A DNA stretch of 64,000 nucleotides, from positions 1 through 64,000 of the forward strand of contig CAKTZI010000006.1 in the NCBI GenBank assembly GCA_934635385.1, written 5' to 3'. The position numbers and the translations under genes were made by a program. The stretch's first letter is position 1. Every line of letters begins with the position of its first letter. The notes under the pieces are model-generated. The model was given only the letters and a program-made list of their open reading frames with translations. It was not told where the DNA came from and did not search any database. The DNA is from an uncultured Kiritimatiellota bacterium (GTDB lineage: Bacteria > Verrucomicrobiota > Kiritimatiellia > RFP12 > UBA1067). Shown piece by piece: positions 43,133 to 52,269 of this stretch.

Positions 43133-45382
43133 ATGGCAGACAAGAATTCCAACGACAACCAGCCGCCGAGCCTGTTCGACAACCTCGACCTGTTCGCGGC
43201 GAAACCCGAAGGGGCCGCCGGCGAAGCGGACAGGGACAACGGACAGGGGACGCCCGACAGCGGCTCAACCTCACAAACCTCCCAAACTTCCCGAACCTCC
43301 CAAACCTCCCAGCCCGCCCTTCCTCCCGCCGGCCTGACGGGCACGGGGCCGATGCAGGCGCTCTACGACTTCAACTTCCGCCAGTATTCGGCGTACGTCA
43401 TCTGCTCGCGCGCGATTCCCGCCGTGGAGGACGGCCTGAAGCCCGTGCAGCGGCGCATCATGCACTCCCTCTGGGAGAAGGACGACGGCCGCTACACGAA
43501 GGTCGCGAACATCGTCGGCCACGCGATGCAGTACCATCCGCACGGCGACGCCTCCATCGGTGACGCGATCTGCGTCCTCGCGAACAAGCTCTGGGGCGAG
43601 GGCCGCGGCTACCTGATCGACGGACAGGGCAACTACGGCTCGCTCTACACCGGCATGCCGCACGCCGCGACGCGCTACATCGAGTGCCGCCTCACCGACC
43701 TCGCGCGCAAGGAGGTCTTCAACAAGAAGACGACGACCTTCGTGCCGAACTACGACGGACGCAAGGAGGAGCCGGTCTACCTGCCCGCGAAGATCCCGCT
43801 CCTGCTGATGCTCGGCGCGGACGGCATCGCGGTCGGCCTCTCGACGGCGATCCTGCCGCACAACTTCATCGAGCTGCTGGAGGCGGAGATCGCGATCCTC
43901 CAGAAGAAGCCGTTCGCGGTCTACCCCGACTTCCAGCTCGGCGGCGTCATGGACGTCTCCGACTACCAGGACGGCCTCGGCAAGGTGAAGGTGCGCACGG
44001 TCATCGAGCCGCAGGACAAGAACCGCCTCGTCATCACGCAGCTGCCGTGGGGCGAGACGACGGACTCGCTCGCCGAGTCCATCGAGGACGCGATCAAGAA
44101 GAAGAAGGTGCCCGTCCGCCACCTGAACGACCTCACGTCCGAGACGGTGCGCATCGAGCTGGAGCTGCAGGCCGGCGCGAACCCGGAGAAGACGATCACC
44201 GCGCTCTACGCCTTCACGAACTGCGAGAAGTCGCTGACGTCGCGCCCGATCGTGCTGGACGACGGGCGGCCGAAGCTGATGCGCGTCTCGGAGATTCTGA
44301 AGAAGAACGTCGAGCGCCTCACGGAACTCACGAAGCGCGAGCAGGAGATTCGCCTTGCGGAGCTTGACGACCTCTTCCACGCGCGGACGCTCGACCGCAT
44401 CTTCATCGAGGAGCGCATCTACAAGCGCATCGAGCAGGAGAAGACGATGGAGGGCATCCTCGCGACGGTGAAGGAGGGGTTCCGTCCGTTTCGCGGCGAG
44501 CTGCGGCGCGACGTCACGAACGAGGACGTCGAGCGCCTGTTGAAGATCCCGATCCGCCGCATCTCCCAGTTCGACATTGACAAGAACCGCGACGAGATCA
44601 AGGCGATCGAGAAGGAGGAGGGCGAGGTCAGGGACAATCTCGCGCATCTCCGGGCGTTCGTCGTCAAGTACCTGAAGGGGCTCGTCCGCGAATACGCGAA
44701 GAAGTATCCGCGCTGCACGCAGATCGCGAAGGGCGCGTTCAAGCAGGTGGACGTGCGGGCAATCACGGCGTCGGAGCTGACGGTGCGGTGGGACAAGGAG
44801 AACGGCTACGTCGGATCGGGCCTCCGGGGCGGCGACGAGGTGTTCAAGTGCTCGTCGCTTGACGAGCTGATCCTCGTCTGGAAGGACGGCCGCTTCAAGA
44901 AGGTTCAGCCCGAGGACAAGATCTTCGTCGACAAGAACCTTCTGGCGATTCTCCGCTACAACCAGGAGAAGGACCGCGACACGCGCACGTTCACCTGCAT
45001 CTACGAGGAGGGTGGCTACGGGTTCAGCTACATCAAGCGCTTCACGTTCGGCGGGCTTATCCGCAACAAGGAATACCGCCTCGCGCCGGAGAAGCCGAAG
45101 TCGAAGATCATCCTCTTCTCGGAGGGGTGCGGCGAGACGCTGTACGTGAAGTACAAGCCCGCGAAGGGGCAGAAGATCCACCAGCAGTTCTTCCGTCCGA
45201 CGGATCCCGTCGCGCGCGTCAACCGCGAGACGGGCAAGTCCGAGCAGAAGCCGGTCGTGGAGGTGCGCACGGCGGGCGCGAAGGGCAAGCAGCTGACGAC
45301 GAAGCCGATCGCGCGCGCCTCCTTCACGAAGGGCTCGTGGTGGGACGACAAGGAGGCGCCGTCCAAGGGTGTCCTCGACTGA
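43133..45382 (+). CDS. parC: Type IIA topoisomerase subunit A (ParC-like)
   Basis: 749-aa breakage-reunion subunit. Landmarks are IPAVEDGLKPVQRRIMHSLW, HPHGDASIGDAI, GQGNYGSLYTGMPHAATRYIECRL (active-site Tyr in TRYIE) and IAVGLSTAILPHNFIELL. The C-terminal part (YVGSGLRGGDEVFKCSSLDELILVWKDG) resembles Bacteroidota ParC, not the GyrA-box pinwheel. The N-terminal ~60 residues contain a low-complexity SGSTSQTSQTSRTSQTSQ segment encoded by a 9-bp microsatellite. No parE is adjacent. Confidence 0.88.
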   Translation: MADKNSNDNQPPSLFDNLDLFAAKPEGAAGEADRDNGQGTPDSGSTSQTSQTSRTSQTSQPALPPAGLTGTGPMQALYDFNFRQYSAYVICSRAIPAVEDGLKPVQRRIMHSLWEKDDGRYTKVANIVGHAMQYHPHGDASIGDAICVLANKLWGEGRGYLIDGQGNYGSLYTGMPHAATRYIECRLTDLARKEVFNKKTTTFVPNYDGRKEEPVYLPAKIPLLLMLGADGIAVGLSTAILPHNFIELLEAEIAILQKKPFAVYPDFQLGGVMDVSDYQDGLGKVKVRTVIEPQDKNRLVITQLPWGETTDSLAESIEDAIKKKKVPVRHLNDLTSETVRIELELQAGANPEKTITALYAFTNCEKSLTSRPIVLDDGRPKLMRVSEILKKNVERLTELTKREQEIRLAELDDLFHARTLDRIFIEERIYKRIEQEKTMEGILATVKEGFRPFRGELRRDVTNEDVERLLKIPIRRISQFDIDKNRDEIKAIEKEEGEVRDNLAHLRAFVVKYLKGLVREYAKKYPRCTQIAKGAFKQVDVRAITASELTVRWDKENGYVGSGLRGGDEVFKCSSLDELILVWKDGRFKKVQPEDKIFVDKNLLAILRYNQEKDRDTRTFTCIYEEGGYGFSYIKRFTFGGLIRNKEYRLAPEKPKSKIILFSEGCGETLYVKYKPAKGQKIHQQFFRPTDPVARVNRETGKSEQKPVVEVRTAGAKGKQLTTKPIARASFTKGSWWDDKEAPSKGVLD

Positions 45383-45398
45383 GATTCCGCTTTTATGA

Positions 45399-45411
45399 TA
45401 TAATGTGGCGC
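45399..45411 (+). promoter_or_regulatory. Leaderless promoter for the BamD-like gene
   Basis: TGATATAAT with TATAAT at 45399-45404, then GTGGCGC and the GTG start at 45412. The in-frame ATG at 45403 overlaps the -10 itself and cannot be the transcribed start. Confidence 0.65.
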
Positions 45412-46452
45412 GTGAACAGAAAGACCATTTTCCTTGCGGCCACGGCCGCGTTGCTGGCGGGCGGCTTGGCCCGCGCGCAAGAGCCGACGCCGGGCGCCGG
45501 TTCGGGCGCCCAGACGGCCATCCGCTATGCGACCGACGCCTATCCCGGCTTCGACAACGAGAAGACGATCGTCAGCCCCCAGCGCAAGAGTCCGCGCTGG
45601 TTCGCGTTCATCTTCGGCCCGAACCAAGAGGACGCGAAGAGCCAGCTCGCCTACTGCGTCGACCTGATCCGCGCGGGCGACTTCTCGAAGGCGCGCCGCC
45701 AGCTCGACGCGCTCGTGCGCGAGTGGCCGACGGCGCCGGAGGCCCCGAAGGCCCAGCAGGCCTTGGCCGAGCTCTGCCTGACGCGCCTGGGCGAGACGGA
45801 GGAGGCGTTTGCGGAGTACCGCTACCTGCTCGACTTCTACTCGCTTCAGGCCGACTACGACCGGATTGCCGACAAGCTCTACCAGATCGCGTGGCAGCTG
45901 AAGGCCGAGGGCAAGGAGGTGATGTTCATCCATTTCGAGAACGTCGTGGACGTCCGCCGCGCGTTCGAGGCGTGCGTGCTGCATGCGCCGGGCGCGAAGT
46001 GGGTGCCGGAGGCTCTGCTCACGATTGGCGCGCTGCGCGAGAAGGAGGGCGAGTACGGCAAGGCCGTGCAGGTCTACGAGAACCTGCGCAACATCTATCC
46101 TGATGCGGACGAGGCGAAGACCGCGCTCGTGAGCGAGGCGAAGGCGCGTCTCGTCCTGCTGGATGACCACGCCTACAACCGCTCGCGCGCGCTCGACACG
46201 CAAGGCTTTCTCAGGCTGGCGCGTGAGTCGTGCCGCGCGGAGGATCGCGAGGCCATCTGCGAGATGCTCGCGCGCGTCGAGACGCTGCTGGCGGACGAGG
46301 CGTACCGCAGCGCGCAGTTCTACGACTCAAAGACGCGCACGAAGCGCAGCGCGATCAACGCCTACGAGAAGTTCCTCGCGCAGTATCCCGAAGGGGCGCA
46401 CGCCGACGAGGCGCGCGCGCGCTTGGCGGAACTGAAAGGCTCGGAAAAATGA
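45412..46452 (+). CDS. Exported TPR protein, BamD/outer-membrane assembly type
   Basis: 346 aa from GTG 45412, directly downstream of a TATAAT box. Signal peptide (NRKTIFLAATAALLAGGLARAQ) without a lipobox Cys, followed by tetratricopeptide-like repeats (AYCVDLIRAGDFSKARRQLDALVREWPTAPEA, KEGEYGKAVQVYENLRNIYPDADEA, AYEKFLAQYPEGAHADEARARLAEL). The layout resembles BamD/YfiO but lacks lipidation. It overlaps the LptE-like lipoprotein gene by 4 nt, which supports an outer-membrane biogenesis role. Confidence 0.75.
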   Translation: MNRKTIFLAATAALLAGGLARAQEPTPGAGSGAQTAIRYATDAYPGFDNEKTIVSPQRKSPRWFAFIFGPNQEDAKSQLAYCVDLIRAGDFSKARRQLDALVREWPTAPEAPKAQQALAELCLTRLGETEEAFAEYRYLLDFYSLQADYDRIADKLYQIAWQLKAEGKEVMFIHFENVVDVRRAFEACVLHAPGAKWVPEALLTIGALREKEGEYGKAVQVYENLRNIYPDADEAKTALVSEAKARLVLLDDHAYNRSRALDTQGFLRLARESCRAEDREAICEMLARVETLLADEAYRSAQFYDSKTRTKRSAINAYEKFLAQYPEGAHADEARARLAELKGSEK

Positions 46453-46967
46453 AAACGATTCGTCTTCTGCTGGCTCTCTTCCTTGTTGGCGCGCTCTGCG
46501 GCTGCGGCGCAAACTACCGATGGCGTCCGACCGTCCCGGCGACGATGCGGACAGTGGCAGTGCCGACGTTCCGCAACGACTCCGACCTGCAGGAGATCGG
46601 CGCGATTGCCGCGCGGCAGCTGCTGCGCGAGTTCCAGCGCGAAGGCACGTTCAAGATTCGTCCGACGGGCGACGCGGCGCTGGAGATTCAGGGGACCGTG
46701 CAGTCTGCCGTCGGAAACAACGTCGCCTACGACCGCCGTTCGGGACTGCGGATTGCCGGCTATGAGCTTGCGGGGTCGTTTCGGGTGTCCGTCATCGACA
46801 AGCGCGCGGGCAAGGTGCTGATTGACAACCGCACCTACACGGCACGGGCCACGTTTGCCACGGGGCAGGATCTGACGACGGCCCAGCGTGACGCCTCCGG
46901 GCGTCTGGCCGAAGACCTGGCGCGTCAGGTCGTGGACGATGTCCTCAATCTCAAATGGGAGAACTGA
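46449..46967 (+). CDS. LptE-like outer-membrane lipoprotein
   Basis: 172 aa with lipobox-like LCGC near residue 19 after a hydrophobic signal. AVPTFRNDSDLQEIGAIAARQLLREFQREGTFKI and the C-terminal LAEDLARQVVDDVLNLKW match the LptE/LPS-assembly lipoprotein family of PVC and Bacteroidota lineages. The ATG overlaps the previous stop (ATGA). LptE plugs LptD in the LPS translocon; lptD is not in the window. Confidence 0.8.
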   Translation: MKTIRLLLALFLVGALCGCGANYRWRPTVPATMRTVAVPTFRNDSDLQEIGAIAARQLLREFQREGTFKIRPTGDAALEIQGTVQSAVGNNVAYDRRSGLRIAGYELAGSFRVSVIDKRAGKVLIDNRTYTARATFATGQDLTTAQRDASGRLAEDLARQVVDDVLNLKWEN

Positions 46968-46969
46968 AC

Positions 46970-47281
46970 ATGGAAACGAATGATGAAGTTCATGCCGTGA
47001 TCGAGCTGAAGATCACGCCGCAGCGGGACTGCGGGTTCGGCAAGCTCGCCGAACGGATCTCGAAGTTCGAGCAGGTCGAGGCGTGCTTCCTGATGAGCGG
47101 CGCGTACGACCTCTTGGTGTTCGTGAAGGGCGAAAGCCTTCAGGACGTCGCGCAGTTCGTCGCGCAGGACCTGTCGACGATCGACGGCGTGCTCTCGACG
47201 GCGACGCACTTCATGCTGAAGACCTACAAGGCCGGCGGCGTGCTCGGCAAGCTGGATGACGCGCGACTGGAGGTGTCGTGA
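46970..47281 (+). CDS. Stand-alone Lrp/AsnC ligand-binding (RAM) domain protein
   Basis: 103 aa consisting only of the RAM/AsnC C-terminal alpha-beta fold (AVIELKITPQRDCGFGKLAERISKFEQVEACFLMSGAYDLLVFVKGESLQDVAQFV). The DNA-binding helix-turn-helix of Lrp is absent. GGAGAA precedes ATG 46970; the earlier ATG 46955 lies in the preceding gene. Such proteins bind small ligands such as amino acids and may modulate partner regulators. Its stop overlaps the next gene's ATG by one base. Confidence 0.85.
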   Translation: METNDEVHAVIELKITPQRDCGFGKLAERISKFEQVEACFLMSGAYDLLVFVKGESLQDVAQFVAQDLSTIDGVLSTATHFMLKTYKAGGVLGKLDDARLEVS

Positions 47282-48669
47282 TGGCGGTCGATCTTGCCCA
47301 GAAGGCGCAGAACTTCACGAATCGCGGGCGCCAGGCCCTTGAGACGGGCCGCTACGAGCTTGCGGTGGACATGCTGATGGAGGCGGTCGCGGCCGCGCCG
47401 GACGTCCTGGAGACGCGCAAGCTTTTGCGCGCGGCGCAGATCGCGAACTTCCGCAAGAACGGCAAGGCCGGGTTCGGCGCGAAGCTCGGCTACATGATGG
47501 CGCGGCAGAAGATCGCCGGCCTCATCAAGAAGGGGAAGGCAGCCGAGGCGATGGCCGAAGCGGAGAAGCTGCTGTCGCAGAATCCGCTGGACGCGGACAA
47601 CATCGAGGCGGCCGTCAAGGCGGCGGAGGCGGCCGGCAAGGCCGACCACGCGGCGATCACGGTCGAGGCGGCGTACGAGTGCTCGAACAAGGATCCGGCC
47701 CTTCTGGAGCGCGTGGCGACGTACTACACGATGGCGAAGCGCTGGGACAAGGCGCGCGACGCCTACCAGAAGCTTTCCGAGCTGAAGCCCGGCGACCAGC
47801 GCATCCTGCAGCTGCTGAAGAACACCGAGGCGCGCGCGACGATGAACGAGGGCTGGGAGCAGTCCGTCGGCAAGAAGGGCGGCTTCCAGAACCTGATCGC
47901 GAACAAGGAGCAGGCCGCGAAGCTCGACGCCGCGAACAAGGCGGTCGTCACGGGCGACGACGCCGAGGCCCTCATCCGGGAGAAGCTTAAGCAGATCGAG
48001 GCGGAGCCGAAGAACATGAACGCCCGCCGCGCGCTCGCCCGCATCTACATCCAGGGCAAGCGCTACTACGAGGCGATCGACGTCCTCCAGCAGGCGATCG
48101 CGGCGTCCGGCACGATGGACCCCGAGCTCGACCGCATGCTCTCGCAGACGAAGGTCCAGTACTACGACCAGCAGATCGAGGCCCTGCGCGCGGAAGGCCG
48201 CGAGGAGGAGGCCGTCAACATGGAGGGCGAGAAGAACCAGTTCGTCTTCGACGACCTCGCCCAGCGCGTCGAGCGCTACCCGAACGACCTGCACCTCCGC
48301 TTCGAGCTCGGCAAGCAGTACTACACCTACGGCTACTACGAGGAGGCCCTGACGCACCTTCAGCTCGCGCAGAAGTCGCCGAAAGACCGCCTCTGGGCGC
48401 TCTACTACCTCGCGATGTGCTTCCTCGCGCAGGGGCAGACCGACATGGGCGTCATGCAGCTGGAGACGGCGCGCGACGCGATTCCGACGATGGACGAGCT
48501 CAAGAAGAACGTCGTCTACCAGCTCGGCCTCTGCGCCGAGTCGGCGGGCGACCTCGAGAAGGCCTACCAGTACTACAAGGACGTCTATTCGAGCGATGTG
48601 GGCTTCCAGGACCTCTCCGAGCGCATGCTCGCGGTGAGCCAGGCCCTGAAGCAGCAGCAGCAGGGCTGA
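47281..48669 (+). CDS. Cytosolic TPR-repeat protein
   Basis: 462 aa without signal peptide or membrane segment. Many TPR helices are visible (GRQALETGRYELAVDMLMEAVAAAPD, AYQKLSELKPGD, ALARIYIQGKRYYEAIDVLQQAI, GKQYYTYGYYEEALTHLQLAQKSPKDRLWALYYLAMCFLAQGQTDMGVMQLE). It ends in a polyglutamine-like QALKQQQQG. A scaffold role is likely; no partner is known. Start overlap (TGATG) with the RAM-domain gene indicates co-translation. Confidence 0.8.
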   Translation: MAVDLAQKAQNFTNRGRQALETGRYELAVDMLMEAVAAAPDVLETRKLLRAAQIANFRKNGKAGFGAKLGYMMARQKIAGLIKKGKAAEAMAEAEKLLSQNPLDADNIEAAVKAAEAAGKADHAAITVEAAYECSNKDPALLERVATYYTMAKRWDKARDAYQKLSELKPGDQRILQLLKNTEARATMNEGWEQSVGKKGGFQNLIANKEQAAKLDAANKAVVTGDDAEALIREKLKQIEAEPKNMNARRALARIYIQGKRYYEAIDVLQQAIAASGTMDPELDRMLSQTKVQYYDQQIEALRAEGREEEAVNMEGEKNQFVFDDLAQRVERYPNDLHLRFELGKQYYTYGYYEEALTHLQLAQKSPKDRLWALYYLAMCFLAQGQTDMGVMQLETARDAIPTMDELKKNVVYQLGLCAESAGDLEKAYQYYKDVYSSDVGFQDLSERMLAVSQALKQQQQG

Positions 48670-48684
48670 CGGCAACGGTCGCAC

Positions 48685-48714
48685 TTGCGCGAAGCGCGTC
48701 GAATATGATATACT
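48685..48714 (+). promoter_or_regulatory. Promoter of tRNA-Glu
   Basis: TTGCGC (48685-48690), 18-bp spacer and TGATATACTACGC with TATACT at 48709-48714. The tRNA starts 17 nt after the -10. Confidence 0.65.
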
Positions 48715-48731
48715 ACGCCCCCGTTGAACAT

Positions 48732-48806
48732 GGCCCCATCGTCTATCGGCTAGGACACGAGCTTTTCATGCTTGGTAGAGGAGTTCGACTCTCCTTGGGG
48801 CTGCCA
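48732..48806 (+). tRNA. tRNA-Glu (anticodon TTC)
   Basis: The acceptor GGCCCCA/TGGGGCT pairs with a G-U first pair, followed by G-CCA. The anticodon arm CGAGC-TTTTCAT-GCTTG gives TTC, and the T arm GAGGAG-TTCGACT-CTCCT is intact. It lies 23 bp before dprA and ~2 kb upstream of gltX, which charges it. Confidence 0.92.
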
Positions 48807-48828
48807 CTTCGTGGCGCGCAAATCTCCC

Positions 48829-49908
48829 ATGACCGACCGTGAGGCCTACATTGCCTTCAACCTGACGGAGAACGTCGGGTTCGCGACCGTCGAGGAACTG
48901 TCGAAGACGGCGGGCTCGGTCGTCGCGGCGTGGGAGGCGTATCCGAAGAAGATCTCCCGCACGGGCGGCGATGTCGACTGGCAGGGCGAACTCAAGCAGG
49001 CGAAGAAGTTCGGCGTGACGATTCTCACCCCGGCAGATGCGGACTACCCGAAGCAGCTGCTCGCCGCGCCGGGGCGTCCGCTCGCGCTTTACGTGAAGGG
49101 CGACGTGTCCGCGCTCGCGAAGCCGTCGCTTGCGCTCATCGGCACACGCCGCGCGACGCCGTACGGCAAGGGCCTTGCGAACCGCTTGTCCTTCGACCTC
49201 GCGAAAGCCGGGTGGTCGGTCGTGTCGGGGCTTGCGCTCGGCATCGATGCCGAGGCTCATCGCGGCGCGCTCGCGGCGGACGGCGTGACGGTCGGCGTGC
49301 TGGGCTCCGGGCTTGACCGCTTCTATCCGGAGGAGAACCGCGAACTCGCGCGCGAAATCGTGCAGAAGGGCGGCGCGGTCGTGAGCGAGTTCCCGTTCGG
49401 GCGTCCGCCAGACCGCGAGACGTTCCCGATCCGCAACCATGTCGTCGCGGCGCTCGTGCGCGGCGTCGTCGCCGTCGAGGCGCCCGTCCGCTCCGGCACG
49501 CTCATCACGACGTCGATTGCCGCCGACCTCGGCCGCACGGTCATGGCCGTGCCCGCGCGCGTCGACAGCCGCATGTCAGCCGGCTGTCTGCAGCTGATCC
49601 GCGACGGGGCGATTCTCGTGCGGAACGCGGACGACGTGCTGGAGGCGATGAGCGAGCTGCTGCCGAAGGGCGCGGCGAAGAAGGCGGACGCGGCGGCGGC
49701 GAAGGATCCCGAACAGCCTCCCTATTCCGTCGAGGAGGCGCTCGTCATGCTGCACGTGACCGAGGAGGGCGTGTCGCTGGACGAGCTTGTGCGCGAGACG
49801 AAGCTGCCGGTCGCGCGCGTCAATTCGCTCGCGCTCCAGCTGCGGCTGAAGGGCTTCGTGCGCTTTCTGCCGGGCAATCGGCTGGGCTTGCTCAAAAGGA
49901 CTGTATGA
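48829..49908 (+). CDS. dprA: DNA-processing protein DprA/Smf
   Basis: 359 aa. The Rossmann-like DprA core is evident: LALIGTRRATPYGKGLANRLSFDLAKAGWSVVSGLALGIDAEAHRGAL, GSGLDRFYPEENRELA, FPIRNHVVAALVRGVVAVEAPVRSGTLITTSIAADLGR and SAGCLQLIRDGA. A C-terminal winged helix follows (about 300-359). DprA loads RecA on incoming single-strand DNA during natural transformation. ATG 48829 is chosen; upstream in-frame codons run into the tRNA-Glu gene. Confidence 0.93.
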   Translation: MTDREAYIAFNLTENVGFATVEELSKTAGSVVAAWEAYPKKISRTGGDVDWQGELKQAKKFGVTILTPADADYPKQLLAAPGRPLALYVKGDVSALAKPSLALIGTRRATPYGKGLANRLSFDLAKAGWSVVSGLALGIDAEAHRGALAADGVTVGVLGSGLDRFYPEENRELAREIVQKGGAVVSEFPFGRPPDRETFPIRNHVVAALVRGVVAVEAPVRSGTLITTSIAADLGRTVMAVPARVDSRMSAGCLQLIRDGAILVRNADDVLEAMSELLPKGAAKKADAAAAKDPEQPPYSVEEALVMLHVTEEGVSLDELVRETKLPVARVNSLALQLRLKGFVRFLPGNRLGLLKRTV

Positions 49909-50819
49909 TTGACACACATGTGAATCTGGGGGGGCTTGTCCTGCCGACGCCGGTCGCGACGGCGAGCGGGACGTTCGGCTACGGCACAGAGTACCTCGGC
50001 GCGGTCGATTACGCGAAGCTTGGTGCCGTGACGGCGAAGGGCATCCGCGTCGACCCGTGGCCGGGGAATCCGATGCCGCGCCATGCCGAGGTCTTCGGCG
50101 GGCTCGTCAACGCGATTGGCCTGCAGGGGACGGGCGTCGAGCATTTTCTGGACGAGACGGTGCCGGCCTACCGGCGGGCGACGTCCGTGCCGCTCATCGC
50201 GAACATCTGGGGCGGATCGATTGAGGAGTACGCGGCTGTTGCTGAACGGCTGGGCGATCAGGTCGACGCGTTGGAAATGAACGTCTCGTGTCCGAACGTC
50301 AAGGCGGGCGGGCACACGTTCGGACAGGATCCGAAGGTTCTCTTCGAGGTCGTCTCGGCCGTGCGGAAGGCGACGCGACTGCCGCTGCTCGTGAAGCTCG
50401 CGCCGAATGTGCCGTCGATTGTTCCGTACGTGAAGGCGTGCGAGGATGCGGGGGCGGACGGCCTGTCGATGATCAACACGATCCCCGCGATGGTGATCGA
50501 CATTGAGCGGCGTGTGCCCGTCTTGGCGAATCGGACGGGCGGACTTTCGGGACGCGGCGTCCATCCGGCCGCCGTGAAGCTCGTCTACGACGCGCACCGG
50601 GCGACGAAGCTGCCGATTCTCGCGATGGGCGGCGTGTACGAGGCGAAGGACGCGATCGAGTTCCTGCTCGCGGGCGCGACGGCCGTTGCGGTCGGCACGG
50701 CGACGTTCTCCGATCCTGGCGTCGTCGCGGCGGTCTACGACGGCATCGTCGCCTACTGCGAACGTCACGGCTTCGCGTCCGTCGCCGAATTGACCGGCAA
50801 CTTGATCGATGCGAACTGA
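49905..50819 (+). CDS. pyrD: Dihydroorotate dehydrogenase, class 1B catalytic subunit
   Basis: 304-aa FMN TIM-barrel enzyme of pyrimidine synthesis. Family 1B features are the Cys base in EMNVSCPNVKAGG, TASGTFGYGTEY, NRTGGLSGRGVHPAAVKLVYD and MGGVYEAKDAIEFLLAGATAVAVGTA. Class 1B enzymes pair with the Fe-S flavoprotein PyrK, which is not adjacent. The ATG overlaps the dprA stop (ATGA) and follows AAAAGGA. Confidence 0.93.
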   Translation: MIDTHVNLGGLVLPTPVATASGTFGYGTEYLGAVDYAKLGAVTAKGIRVDPWPGNPMPRHAEVFGGLVNAIGLQGTGVEHFLDETVPAYRRATSVPLIANIWGGSIEEYAAVAERLGDQVDALEMNVSCPNVKAGGHTFGQDPKVLFEVVSAVRKATRLPLLVKLAPNVPSIVPYVKACEDAGADGLSMINTIPAMVIDIERRVPVLANRTGGLSGRGVHPAAVKLVYDAHRATKLPILAMGGVYEAKDAIEFLLAGATAVAVGTATFSDPGVVAAVYDGIVAYCERHGFASVAELTGNLIDAN

Positions 50820-50843
50820 GGCCGCCGCCGCACGTCTTTTTGG

Positions 50844-50860
50844 TATAATACGCTCCAATT
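50844..50860 (+). promoter_or_regulatory. Extended -10 promoter of gltX
   Basis: TGGTATAATACGC with TATAAT at 50844-50849, 11 nt before ATG 50861. No RBS and no good -35. Confidence 0.7.
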
Positions 50861-52243
50861 ATGGAAGAGATCAGAGTGCGTTTCGCCCCGTCACCGACGG
50901 GCAAGGTCCACATCGGCAACATCCGTGCGGCCATCTACAACTGGCTGTTCGCGCGGCACACGGGCGGCAAGTTCCTCCTGCGCGTGGAGGACACCGACCT
51001 CGAACGGTCGACGCCGGAGGCGATTCAGGTCCTCTTCGACTGCATGAAGTGGCTTGGCCTCGACTACGACGAGGAGGTCTTCTACCAGACGAAGAACGCG
51101 CCGCGCCACCTCGCGGTCGCCGAGCAGCTGCTCGCCTCCGGCCACGCCTACAAGGTCGAGCGCACGTCGCGCGACGGCAAGACGGGCGTCGTCACGATGT
51201 TCCGCATGCCGAAGGAGGGCGTCATCGAGTTCGACGACATCGTGAAGGGGCACATGGCGAAGAAGGCCGAGGACATCCCGGACTTCGCGATCGTCCGCTC
51301 CGACGGCTCGCCGATCTTTCACCTCGCGAACGTCGTGGACGACATCGACCAGCGCGTCACGCACATCATCCGCGGCGACGACCACGTGGAGAACACGTTC
51401 AAGCACATCTGCCTCTTCCGGGCGCTTGGCGCGCCGATCCCGAAGTACGGCCACCTCTCGATGATCGTCAACCAGCAGGGCAAGCCCTACTCGAAGCGCG
51501 ACGGCGCGGCGTTCGTCGGCGAATACCGCGAGCAGGGCTACCTGCCGGAGGCGCTGTTCAACTACCTGCTGCTCCTGGGCTGGAATCCGGGCGACGACCG
51601 CGAGATCCTGACGCGCGAGGAGATGATTCGGCTTTTCGAGCTCGAAAAGGTTCACGTCACGGCGGCGATGTTCGACCCGAAGAAGCTCGCGTGGATGAAC
51701 GGCGAGTACATCAAGCGCATCCCGCACGAGGCGTTCAAGGCCGAACTGAAGCGGCGCGTCGCGGCGGCCGGCCTTGCGGCCGGCGCACAGGACAAGGAAA
51801 ACACGGCGAATGGCGTGGGTCTTGCGCATGCGCCTGTCGAGGCGCATGATGAGTCCTGGTGGGATTACCTCGCCGAACAGCTTCAGCCGCGCACGAAAGT
51901 CCTGAACGACCTGCCGGGCAACTGCCTTTGCTTCTTCACCGACGACTACCCGTTTGACGCGAAGGCGGTCGAGAAACGGCTGAAGAAGCCGGGCGTGAAG
52001 GCGATTCTGCTTGATCTCGTCACGCGCTTCGCGGCGGTCGAGGACTGGACGGCGCCGAAGCTGGAGGAGCTCGTGAAGGGCCTCTCGCAGGGCAACGGCA
52101 TGGGGCCGTGGGTGCATCCGATTCGCGTCGCCGTCTCGGGGCGCGGCGAGGGCATCGGGCTTTTCGAGATGCTGCAGCTCCTGGGCAAGGAGAAGACGCT
52201 CGCGCGCCTGAAGAAGGCCGCAGACGAACTTGCCGCGCCCTGA
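50861..52243 (+). CDS. gltX: Glutamyl-tRNA synthetase
   Basis: 460-aa class I aminoacyl-tRNA synthetase. The HIGH-type signature is FAPSPTGKVHIGNIRAAIYNW and the KMSKS-type loop is GKPYSKRDGAAF. RVEDTDLERSTPEA and IIRGDDHVENTFKH are also characteristic. Length is typical. Short leader of ~4 nt predicted from the promoter. tRNA-Glu lies 2 kb upstream. It may also charge tRNA-Gln if GatCAB is present elsewhere. Confidence 0.95.
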   Translation: MEEIRVRFAPSPTGKVHIGNIRAAIYNWLFARHTGGKFLLRVEDTDLERSTPEAIQVLFDCMKWLGLDYDEEVFYQTKNAPRHLAVAEQLLASGHAYKVERTSRDGKTGVVTMFRMPKEGVIEFDDIVKGHMAKKAEDIPDFAIVRSDGSPIFHLANVVDDIDQRVTHIIRGDDHVENTFKHICLFRALGAPIPKYGHLSMIVNQQGKPYSKRDGAAFVGEYREQGYLPEALFNYLLLLGWNPGDDREILTREEMIRLFELEKVHVTAAMFDPKKLAWMNGEYIKRIPHEAFKAELKRRVAAAGLAAGAQDKENTANGVGLAHAPVEAHDESWWDYLAEQLQPRTKVLNDLPGNCLCFFTDDYPFDAKAVEKRLKKPGVKAILLDLVTRFAAVEDWTAPKLEELVKGLSQGNGMGPWVHPIRVAVSGRGEGIGLFEMLQLLGKEKTLARLKKAADELAAP

Positions 52244-52256
52244 CGTCTGTTTCTGG

Positions 52257-52269
52257 CATAAGACGCCTC
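52257..52269 (+). promoter_or_regulatory. Weak -10 box of the small membrane gene
   Basis: TGGCATAAGACGCCTC directly before ATG 52270 follows the same extended -10 pattern (CATAAG at 52257-52262, 7-nt gap). Confidence 0.5.

Noticed and set aside
45403..45411. ATG 45403 as start of the BamD-like protein
   Set aside because: It overlaps the TATAAT box itself, so it cannot be in the transcript; GTG 45412 is in frame and gives a proper signal peptide.
48772..48828. Upstream start for dprA
   Set aside because: It would begin inside the tRNA-Glu gene; ATG 48829 gives the usual DprA N terminus.
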